Positions 35,495 through 42,682 of a DNA stretch of 64,000 bases are shown here, one piece after another. This DNA comes from UBA5018 sp044375975. GTDB taxonomy: Bacteria > Cyanobacteriota > Cyanobacteriia > PCC-6307 > Cyanobiaceae. Position 1 is the stretch's first letter; the number at the start of each line of letters is the position of its first letter. Both the position numbers and the translations under genes were made by a program. The stretch lies in assembly GCA_044375975.1 (NCBI GenBank), contig JBILLQ010000002.1, forward strand, positions 1-64,000, written 5' to 3'. Below the pieces are notes generated by a model that had not been told where the DNA came from, made no database searches, and worked only from the letters and a program-made list of their open reading frames with translations.

Positions 35495-35516
35495 AAGCCA
35501 GGCAAAAGCCTGGCTT
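35491..35516 (-). terminator. Intrinsic terminator of the RTX-like gene
   Basis: On the minus strand a 9-bp stem (arms 35508-35516 and 35495-35503) with a four-base loop runs into a T-tract (35491-35496, overlapping the stem base), 50 bp after the stop at 35566. Good fit to a rho-independent terminator. Confidence 0.85.
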
Positions 35517-35565
35517 AAATAGATTATCCGAAGATTATCCAATCACAAGGATCAGGATGCAAAGA

Positions 35566-36240
35566 TCAGATCAGGGTGATTTTGTTGCCGCCGTCAGCCA
35601 GCCAATCGGTGAGGAGCTGGTTAGAGTTGGCAGTGGCTGCATATTGGGCGGCAGTATAAGAACCAATTGTCAAGTCGCCCAGGCCGGTAATGGTGGTACC
35701 GCCGATGATCAGAGTATCCTGGTCTCCATTGAAGTTGGTGATAAATGTGCCTACGCCCTTGGCGCCAGTGGCGATGGTGAGGGTGTCGGCGCCATCTATG
35801 GTGGATGTGGTAGAACCAACGGAGAGCTGACCGCCGGTAATGGTTCCGCTGTTGAACTCGATTGAATCAGCGCCAGCATTGCCGGTGATAAGGGTGCCGC
35901 TCAGATTGGCATTGATTACCAGGGTGTCGCTGAGGACGCCACCATCAATCCTGTAATTGGAAACGGCAGAATTGATGGTCACAATGTCATTGCCACCGCC
36001 GAGTTGCACCAATGAATTAAGGGCAGTATTGGAACTCCCGGTCAGGGTGGTGTTGATCACCAGGGTGTCAGCACTGGCGCCGAGGTCTACCGCAACATGG
36101 GTAACACCGGTACCAGTGATTGTTGCTGCGTTGGTACTAGCAAGGGTTGCGCTACCGGGAGCGAGACCGCTGCTGGAGTTGAAAGAAGTGCCGTCTGTAA
36201 GCAGGTAATCAGTGCTACCGAGAGTAAGGGTGTTGGACAT
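35566..36240 (-). CDS. Small RTX-like beta-roll protein, candidate type I secretion substrate
   Basis: 224 residues, Thr/Ser/Gly/Asn-rich, no signal peptide. It has repeated strands of the form D-T/S-L-x-I (DTLVINTTLTG, DTLVINANLSG, DTLTIATGAKG, DTLIIGGTTITG) and glycine turns GGGNDIVTI and GNAGADSIEF, like degenerate RTX/haemolysin-type calcium-binding repeats. The C-terminus ends LADGGNKITLI, a plausible uncleaved secretion signal. A HlyB/HlyD-type export operon lies 5 kb away. No function beyond a surface or S-layer-like protein can be proposed. Followed by a clear terminator. Confidence 0.65.
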   Translation of the reverse strand: MSNTLTLGSTDYLLTDGTSFNSSSGLAPGSATLASTNAATITGTGVTHVAVDLGASADTLVINTTLTGSSNTALNSLVQLGGGNDIVTINSAVSNYRIDGGVLSDTLVINANLSGTLITGNAGADSIEFNSGTITGGQLSVGSTTSTIDGADTLTIATGAKGVGTFITNFNGDQDTLIIGGTTITGLGDLTIGSYTAAQYAATANSNQLLTDWLADGGNKITLI

Positions 36241-36357
36241 GGAAAGTTTTTGAGGGGAGGGCGGTAGATCTGTCTCAAAAGTGAGCCAGCTACCAACTCG
36301 AATCAGTTTCGCTGCAAACTGCCTCAGTCACAACCTGTAACCGCGGGGAAAGCGCAG

Positions 36358-37731
36358 ATGGAACAACTCGATGCGCATCAAGGACAAGCGCCGCCCTTGC
36401 ATGGGCGAAAGCTGACATGGCCACCGCTGCCGCCAGCGGCGGTGGCGGCCGTAGCCGCAGCCGAAGGGTTGAAATTGCAGCGGCGGCCGCTGGAAGCGGC
36501 CGCCGCCTACCGGCAGGCCCTGGGCCACTGCCCTGGCGACATGCGCCTGCAAAACAACCTGGGCGATTGCCTCTGGCTGGCGGATCGCCCCTGGGAAGCC
36601 CTGGGGCCCCTGCTGGAGGCCACGCGCCTGGCCCCGGGCGAAGCCCTGCCCCATCGCACCCTGGCCCATGTGCTACGCGATCTGAACCGCTTCGAGAAGG
36701 CGGAGAGCTACTACCTCAAGGCCTGGCAGCTCAACCCCGAACCCACCACCGCCTGGGGCCTCAGCCAGACCCTGATCGGCCTGGAGCGCTACGCCGAGTC
36801 CTACCAGTGGAGTGAACAGCGCTTCTCGATGGCCGAGGCCGACTGCTATCGACCCCAGCCCCACTGGCAGGGTCCAGGGCCCGATTGGCAGGGTGCCCAG
36901 GCCAATGCCCACCTGCACATCTGGAGCGAACAGGGCTTTGGCGACACCTTCCAGTACCTGCGCTGGCTCCCGCCCCTCTGCCACCGGCCTGGCCTGCGGA
37001 CCCTGGAGGTGGAGCCCCCCCTGGTGAGCCTGCTCCAGGAGGGGCTCAGCTGGCTGGAGCATCCGCCCCTGGTGCAGGCCAAGCAGGATTCGCCAACACC
37101 GGTGCCAGGGGCCTCGGTGTCCCTGCTCAGCCTGCCCCATCTGCTCGGAGGGGCACCGCTGCCGTCCCAGCGGGCCTCTGCCGCCTACCTGCGCATCCGC
37201 TCAAACCCCGCCGGCGGGCCAGATCAGCGCCAGAGCGGGCCGCCCCGGGTGGGCCTCACCTGGGCCGCCGGCCGCAAGAGCGACGATTGCTTCACCTGGC
37301 GCGAATTCGTTAAACGCAGCCTGCCGGCCGAGTCACTGCTGGCTCTGACCAGCGGCTTGCGGGCCGGGGGCGCCGAATTGCACAACCTGCAATTCGGCGC
37401 CGATGCCGAGTTGCTGGATCTGCCCTGGGCCAGTCGCCTGCAGCCCGGTAGCGACTTCCTGGCCCAGGCCCGTCAGATGGCCAATCTGGATCTGGTGATC
37501 TCGGTGGATACCGCCACGGCCCATCTGGCCGGGGCCATGGGGCTGCCCTGCTGGCTGCTGCTGCCCTTCAGCGCCGATCCCCGTTGGCTGCGCCAGCGGC
37601 ACGATTCGGTCTGGTATCCAACGATGAAATTGTTTCGTCAGCCCAGCGGTGGCGATTGGGCCCGGGTGGTGGATGCGGTGCTGATCAGCTACAGGCACCA
37701 GGCCAGCCAGCTCAATTGGCTGGATCCGTAA
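36358..37731 (+). CDS. TPR protein with GT9-like glycosyltransferase domain
   Basis: 457 residues. The N-terminal about 150 residues are TPR-like helices (AYRQALGHCPGDMRLQNNLGDCL, AESYYLKAWQLNPEPTTAWGLSQ). From about 200 it resembles the glycosyltransferase 9/heptosyltransferase-like fold: WSEQGFGDTFQYLRWLP, VGLTWAAG near 298, then DLVISVDTATAHLAGAMG and WYPTMKLFRQP, which are typical of TPR-coupled sugar transferases. The donor is unknown. Convergent with the GT4 gene, overlapping by 20 bp. Confidence 0.8.
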   Translation: MEQLDAHQGQAPPLHGRKLTWPPLPPAAVAAVAAAEGLKLQRRPLEAAAAYRQALGHCPGDMRLQNNLGDCLWLADRPWEALGPLLEATRLAPGEALPHRTLAHVLRDLNRFEKAESYYLKAWQLNPEPTTAWGLSQTLIGLERYAESYQWSEQRFSMAEADCYRPQPHWQGPGPDWQGAQANAHLHIWSEQGFGDTFQYLRWLPPLCHRPGLRTLEVEPPLVSLLQEGLSWLEHPPLVQAKQDSPTPVPGASVSLLSLPHLLGGAPLPSQRASAAYLRIRSNPAGGPDQRQSGPPRVGLTWAAGRKSDDCFTWREFVKRSLPAESLLALTSGLRAGGAELHNLQFGADAELLDLPWASRLQPGSDFLAQARQMANLDLVISVDTATAHLAGAMGLPCWLLLPFSADPRWLRQRHDSVWYPTMKLFRQPSGGDWARVVDAVLISYRHQASQLNWLDP

Positions 37732-38938
37732 GCGCCGCCAGGGTTACCAGCTCCTTGGCCGTTCGGCCCACATCGAAGCGCTCCAGCGCCAGCCGCTGGG
37801 CCGCCTGCCCCAGGCGCTCCGCCAGGGGCTTGTGGGCCAACAGGTGCAGGAGCGCCTCGCTGAGATTTCTCGGCTGACGAAAGGGCACCAGCAGGCCCGT
37901 CTCGCCGTCGATCACCACCTCGGTTGCGGGCCCCGGCGCCGAGGCCACCAGGGGCACGCCGCAGGCCATCGCCTCCATCAAGCTCCAGGAGAGGGCATAG
38001 GGATAGGTGAGATAAACGTGGGCGGCGCTAAGCCGCATCAAGGAGAGCAGGTCTTGGTGGGAAACTCTGCCCAGGAAATGCAGGCGGCGGAGGTCGAGTT
38101 GGCCCTCCAGCTCCCGCAGCAACTGGCCCCGATAGCCCTGGGGATGGGGGCTGGGATCGCTGTAGCTGTGATCGAAGCCACCCACCACCACCACCTGGGC
38201 GCTGGCGTGGCGGCGGAACAACTCCGGCAGAGCACGCATGAACTGGGGAAAGCCCCGGTGGGGTTCCAGGCTGCGACTGGTAAAAGTGACCAGCGGATCG
38301 CCAGGTCTCAACACCAAGCCATTGGGCAGGGAGATCGGCTTGGCCGGCAGTTGGCTCAGCGGCTGCAGATTCACCCCCTCCGGCAACACCCGAATGTGGT
38401 GGCGCAGATGGGCCGGAAAGGTGTCCCGCTGGAAGGCCGTCGGGCTCAGGGCCAGATCGCTATCGGCCAGAGCTGCCAGGGCCACGAAATTCTGGCGTCG
38501 CATCGACTGCAGATCCCGATCGGTGGGGATGCCCCGATCTGGATCGAATCCATAACCCAGCAAGATCGGCTGGGCGTAGAGCTCCGGGTAGGCCCACAGC
38601 CGGGCACGGGGCCAGATGTCTCGCAGGTAGAGAGCTTCTCCCCAGCCACTGTGGGCAATCACCACATCGGGCTGCAGCCCCTGCTGGCGCAGCAGGGTGG
38701 CCAGGGCCGCCACCTTGGCGCCGCGGCGCAGGTTCACCTCTAAATTTAGATCGATCAAGGTGCCCTCCCGCTCCGGCTGGGACCAGGGATAGACGCAGAC
38801 CTGGATCGCCTCCGGCAGCAGACCCGGGGCTGGCTTCTTGGAGGCTATGGCCGTGACCCGGTGCCCGAGGGACACCAACCGGGGCGCCAGATCCCTGAAC
38901 TGACCGGGGAAATTCTGGTGGACCAGCAAGAAATGCAT
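37712..38938 (-). CDS. GT4-type glycosyltransferase
   Basis: 408 residues of GT-B fold. N-terminal Rossmann-like half begins MHFLLVHQNFPGQFRDLAPRL; the C-terminal half has EGVNLQPL, VTFTSRSLEPHRGFPQFMRALP and the acidic E-x7-E region in YALSWSLMEAMACGVPLVAS, with EVVIDGETGLLV. No membrane helices. Donor and acceptor unknown; the neighbours suggest surface polysaccharide or glycoprotein synthesis. Confidence 0.88.
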   Translation of the reverse strand: MHFLLVHQNFPGQFRDLAPRLVSLGHRVTAIASKKPAPGLLPEAIQVCVYPWSQPEREGTLIDLNLEVNLRRGAKVAALATLLRQQGLQPDVVIAHSGWGEALYLRDIWPRARLWAYPELYAQPILLGYGFDPDRGIPTDRDLQSMRRQNFVALAALADSDLALSPTAFQRDTFPAHLRHHIRVLPEGVNLQPLSQLPAKPISLPNGLVLRPGDPLVTFTSRSLEPHRGFPQFMRALPELFRRHASAQVVVVGGFDHSYSDPSPHPQGYRGQLLRELEGQLDLRRLHFLGRVSHQDLLSLMRLSAAHVYLTYPYALSWSLMEAMACGVPLVASAPGPATEVVIDGETGLLVPFRQPRNLSEALLHLLAHKPLAERLGQAAQRLALERFDVGRTAKELVTLAALTDPAN

Positions 38939-39012
38939 CGATGGACCGTCGGGGGGTGGTTTGGTAAATCCGGTGGCTGTCCTTAAGATTGGAAACTTAA
39001 GTGCGAATCACC

Positions 39013-40176
39013 ATGGGGCTCCTGCGCAGATTGTTTGGGAAAAGTGCTGCCCCCAGGGAAGCCATGGGCGGCGGCGACTTGACCCAGGTGGGCCAGCTGA
39101 TGGATCAGCGCACCGTCTTTGCCATGGCCGAGACCGTCAAGCTCGACATCGTGCCCTGGTCCAGCGCCCGGCTGGCCGCCATCTTCGCTGAGGTGAACCG
39201 CAATCCCACTGGCGCTCCCCTTGTGGAAGCCCGCCGTGCCCGCCAAGCTCTGTCCAAATTCTGGCTGCACGCACCGGTGGATCAACTGGAGCCCCTGTAC
39301 CGCAGCGTAATCGGCCAGACCTATCGCACCCTGGTGGGTGGTCGGTTGGCCGAACTAGCCCTCGTCATGGACGAACAGCAGTGGCGCGATGCCATCAGCC
39401 AAAATCTGCGGGAAGCGGCCGGTAAACCTGAAGCAGCCAATCTGCTGCTGGCCGTGATGCCTTACTACGCCCGCGGCTCGATGCGGGTTTCCGATCCACT
39501 GCGGACCGTTCCCCAGTGGCTAATGCAGGACTACGCGGCTCTTTACGAGCCCGATCTGCTACAGCGGATCCAGCAGCCAGCCAGCCTGATGGGGTCCTCC
39601 GGGCCATCGCTGATGGGCGCGCCGCCAGCCAGGCCCACACCTGTGGCGCTGCCCCCCAGCGCCGTCGCTCCGGTCCAACAACCGCAGCTGCCAGCCCCGC
39701 CGCCGGTGCTCTCCCAGCTGCGCGGCCAAGAAGCCTTCAACCAACTTCAGGAGCCCGATTTTACCTCTCGCATGAGCGGTCTGATCAATCTGTTCACCAT
39801 CGACCCCGGCGATGAGGATGTGAACCGTGAACTAGGTAATCTGCGTCGCCTGCTGGGACAGATTGCACTCGATTTGGATGCCGCCCAGCTGGAATCCCTA
39901 TACCGCAGCTCCTACGGTGAACTGCATCGCCAATTGATGCGTTGCGGCTTTGCCTCCGCACCGATCAGCCAGCAAGACGCCAGGGATCGGGCCCAATTGG
40001 CTGGCCTTGTAACCAACATCAATCAACCCGGGGGCCTGAATGCCCTATTGGCAGCTCTGCTCTTCTACCCGGCTGGCAAAATTCAAATCAGCGCTAATGA
40101 AAATTTGATACCTGCTTGGCTCCTGAGCGAGCTTGGCGCCGTCAGTAACATCAGTCAAGCCTCTGGAGTCTATTGA
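39013..40176 (+). CDS. Unknown protein with duplicated domain
   Basis: 387 residues, no signal peptide, no recognised family. Two related halves (about 28-180 and 245-375) are joined by a Pro/Gln-rich linker (195-240). Both carry a QLE.LYRS..G...R.L motif at 91-107 and 292-308. They also share LLAVMPYYARG...VPQWL at 145-170 and LLAALLFYPAG...IPAWL at 345-370. ATG at 39013 (MGLLRRLFGKS) was preferred to the upstream GTG at 39001. A terminator follows at 40287. It sits beside secretion and glycosyltransferase genes, which does not define its role. Confidence 0.75.
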   Translation: MGLLRRLFGKSAAPREAMGGGDLTQVGQLMDQRTVFAMAETVKLDIVPWSSARLAAIFAEVNRNPTGAPLVEARRARQALSKFWLHAPVDQLEPLYRSVIGQTYRTLVGGRLAELALVMDEQQWRDAISQNLREAAGKPEAANLLLAVMPYYARGSMRVSDPLRTVPQWLMQDYAALYEPDLLQRIQQPASLMGSSGPSLMGAPPARPTPVALPPSAVAPVQQPQLPAPPPVLSQLRGQEAFNQLQEPDFTSRMSGLINLFTIDPGDEDVNRELGNLRRLLGQIALDLDAAQLESLYRSSYGELHRQLMRCGFASAPISQQDARDRAQLAGLVTNINQPGGLNALLAALLFYPAGKIQISANENLIPAWLLSELGAVSNISQASGVY

Positions 40177-40286
40177 ATCTGGCCGCCTTAGCACAGATTC
40201 ATTAAGCGCATCAAAGAAACACAGCCAATTAGCGCAGCCAGTTAGCGCACCCAGCAAATAGCATACACGGCAAGTGGCGCATCAAC

Positions 40287-40311
40287 GGCCTGGCTCCCAC
40301 CAGGCCTTTTT
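40287..40311 (+). terminator. Intrinsic terminator
   Basis: 7-bp GC-rich stem (40287-40293 with 40300-40306), six-base loop and five T's at 40307-40311, about 110 bp after the stop at 40176. Confidence 0.8.
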
Positions 40312-40517
40312 GCTGGCGCTCAATAACCATAAGCCTGATTAACTTGAAGGCACATCGAAGAATACCAAAGTTAATCGATCTTATGCCGCGAGAAGCGTTG
40401 CGGCGACAAGCGTTGTGGCGACAAACCTGCCGCTTTCACTGGCGAGCGAAATGGGCAATTCTTAGAATTGTTTTTGACTGCTGCTTTTCCAGAGACAGAC
40501 ACAATAAAGGGCAGCTC
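40312..40517. other. Gene-poor spacer
   Basis: Short open frames here (for example 40344-40547) have low coding appeal and one crosses the hairpin at 40526-40558. A 15-bp unit (AAGCGTTG.GGCGAC) is repeated twice near 40395-40424. No RNA gene recognised. Confidence 0.4.
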
Positions 40518-40558
40518 AAAAAAAGCCATCCCGCCCCTGGCAGCTAGGGGCGGGATGG
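40518..40558 (-). terminator. Strong intrinsic terminator on the minus strand
   Basis: 13-bp perfect stem (40526-40538 with 40546-40558), seven-base loop, and a seven-base A-run (40518-40524) that reads as T's on the minus strand. It lies 133 bp past the stop of the small membrane protein gene. Confidence 0.8.
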
Positions 40559-40691
40559 GTTATGCAATGCTTTTCACGCCATGGGATCAGCGAGATATTG
40601 ATGCCGCCACGGCTCTCATCAGCAAAGAACAGAGCAGTGGGCAGCTGGAAACACCCTCAAAGACATCCGATGAATTCTTTGGCACTCATTC

Positions 40692-40982
40692 CTACTCGTG
40701 GAAGTCCTTCCACATAAGCCAATAAATAATATAGGCAAGCAAAGGAACGGAAACAAATGAAATTATCGCTAGCCAAAACTCCAAGGTTCTGCCATTGGCC
40801 AGTAAATACAAACACCAAATCACATAAGAAGAAACGCACATGATCAAAAAAGACCTTCGAGTGCGGAGCCTCGTCAGTAACCTGCTCCATCTAATCGCCC
40901 AAAGCCTCCGCCGCCTTTGGCCAGCTGGTACGTGGTCAATCCAGCTCATAGGAACAACAAATCCTTGAGAAATGGCAGGCAA
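40692..40982 (-). CDS. Small two-helix membrane protein, unknown
   Basis: 96 residues (or 85 from ATG at 40949) with a basic N-terminal region (QRRRRLWAIRWSRLLTRLRTRR), then two hydrophobic helices (about 45-63 and 68-88: FLIMCVSSYVIWCLYLLA, FWLAIISFVSVPLLAYIIYWL). A well-placed minus-strand terminator follows at 40518. It lies just left of the HlyD gene on the same strand. No family recognised. Confidence 0.5.
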   Translation of the reverse strand: MPAISQGFVVPMSWIDHVPAGQRRRRLWAIRWSRLLTRLRTRRSFLIMCVSSYVIWCLYLLANGRTLEFWLAIISFVSVPLLAYIIYWLMWKDFHE

Positions 40983-41077
40983 TTAACCGAGAAAAAAGAA
41001 GAAAAGAGACGGCTCGCTTCATGGCTCAGCCTTGGAGTATTTGACATGGGATACACGTGCAAGGGAATTGATGATTA

Positions 41078-42682
41078 CTAGGAGCCAGTAGATCTAATTC
41101 GCTCTACAGAGCGGAAATTATCATGGCCCCATTTAAGGATGATATCGGCCATGGTCCGTCGCTGCAGACGTATGTCTACATTAACAGTCATGCCGGCCAT
41201 GAGGGGAATCTTAACGCCATTGCGTTCAAGATATTGCTTGTCCAGCCTTAAGCTGGCGGGAAAATAAAGGCCAGAAACCTGAGAACCTAGTGCGTCGGTA
41301 ATCTCCTTGGGAGGCACGGCATCGGAACCAACCTTAGTGACCTTAGCTGAAATGCGACCAAAATAGGCGGAAGGGTAGGCATCTGTAGACACGTCAGCAT
41401 GCTGGCCAGGCACAATAAAGCCAATACTGGTATTAGGCACAAAAACCCTAGCGATAAGACTATCGGAAGGCACTACAGATAGCAGCGGCGAAGTGGGGTC
41501 GGCATTGGCAGATACCACGCTACCGCGCTGAACGGAAATATTAAATGCGACACCATCTACGGGGGAGGTTATGGTGGAGTTTTCTATCTGCAGACGGGCT
41601 TGACTGGCCTGTTGCCGCTGATTGCTTATCTCTTTTAGGTTGATTTCAATTCGATTACGAATCTCGGCATCTGGATTTGCCTCAGCGCTGATGCGCTGCG
41701 AACGCAGGCGCTGAATTTCCCGCTCTTCCGTGGCAATCCGAGCCCGTAGATCTTCAGCCTTGGTGAGATAATCAAGGGCTTGCACGAGGCTACCGGCTCC
41801 AATATCAGCAAGCTGCTTGAAACGCTGATACTGATTCAAGGCAAGGTCATACTGAATGGTGAGACCCTTTAAAGTTTCCCTCGACTTAGCCAATTCCTCG
41901 TCGGCAGACATGCGCCTGTTGACCAGGTCTGCTTTCTGGCTCTGCAGCTGCCGTAGCTGGTTTTTCGTGAGCCCTTTGGTGACGGATGAATCACCCAGGG
42001 AGGCTGCGTATAGTTTGTTTTCATTTGTAAGCCGGCTAATAAGTTCTTGCGAAGTTGACAGGACGATGCGGGGGTCTCGCACATCGAAAACCAACAAAGC
42101 CTGACCTTTCTTTACTTGTTGGCCATCCTTTACAAGCACTGAATCTACCCGCCCTTGAACTACGCTCAATATCGGCTTAACCCTGCTGCCGGGCTGCAAT
42201 CGCCCTTGCACCAAAACAGTTTCGTCTAAAGGTGCTAAGAAAATCCACAATAAGCCTCCTGTCGTTAAGACTACGGAGGTCCAAACCAAGGCAGATGAGA
42301 CGCGATTGCCGCTCTTTAGCATGGCAGTTTTTTGAAACTCCCAGGCCTCTGCTAATTGGGTTGATTGATCATCCGGCTTCTTTTGGAAGGGATTGGCGTT
42401 ATCGCTCAAAGATAGATTTTCACCCACTTTGCCGCCATCGCCAATCAGATTAACTCTCACTGGCTGAACACCATTTTGATCACCTACTACGATGCCTGCT
42501 CCGCGGGAGCGACGCCTAGGGGAGAAAATGCGCTGAAGCAGAGAGTCGAGCCAAGCCTGTAAGCGCTCTGCTGAGGCGGCATTCTTTTGTGTCGATTGAT
42601 CAGAGGCGGATGCAGGGGCTCGATCGCCAATTAGATCTGGATTCAAAGCTGAAGACTTGGAAGATTTTGGTAATAGCTTCAT
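41078..42682 (-). CDS. HlyD-family type I secretion adaptor
   Basis: Periplasmic adaptor linking the inner-membrane ABC exporter to an outer-membrane channel. 534 residues, with a long (about 125-residue) cytoplasmic N-terminus, one membrane helix at about 129-151, a biotinyl-lipoyl-like lobe (ILSVVQGRVDSVLVKDGQQVKKGQALLVFDVRD), long coiled-coil (about 210-350), then SPVDGVAFNISVQRGSVVSANADPTSPLLSVVPSD and the beta-domain. The upstream ABC gene ends with TAATG, so the two are coupled. Confidence 0.92.
   Translation of the reverse strand: MKLLPKSSKSSALNPDLIGDRAPASASDQSTQKNAASAERLQAWLDSLLQRIFSPRRRSRGAGIVVGDQNGVQPVRVNLIGDGGKVGENLSLSDNANPFQKKPDDQSTQLAEAWEFQKTAMLKSGNRVSSALVWTSVVLTTGGLLWIFLAPLDETVLVQGRLQPGSRVKPILSVVQGRVDSVLVKDGQQVKKGQALLVFDVRDPRIVLSTSQELISRLTNENKLYAASLGDSSVTKGLTKNQLRQLQSQKADLVNRRMSADEELAKSRETLKGLTIQYDLALNQYQRFKQLADIGAGSLVQALDYLTKAEDLRARIATEEREIQRLRSQRISAEANPDAEIRNRIEINLKEISNQRQQASQARLQIENSTITSPVDGVAFNISVQRGSVVSANADPTSPLLSVVPSDSLIARVFVPNTSIGFIVPGQHADVSTDAYPSAYFGRISAKVTKVGSDAVPPKEITDALGSQVSGLYFPASLRLDKQYLERNGVKIPLMAGMTVNVDIRLQRRTMADIILKWGHDNFRSVERIRSTGS

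Noticed and set aside
40344..40725. Short plus-strand frames of 67 and 85 codons in the spacer left of the HlyD gene
   Set aside because: They cross a strong hairpin terminator and partly overlap the minus-strand small membrane protein gene; composition does not favour coding.
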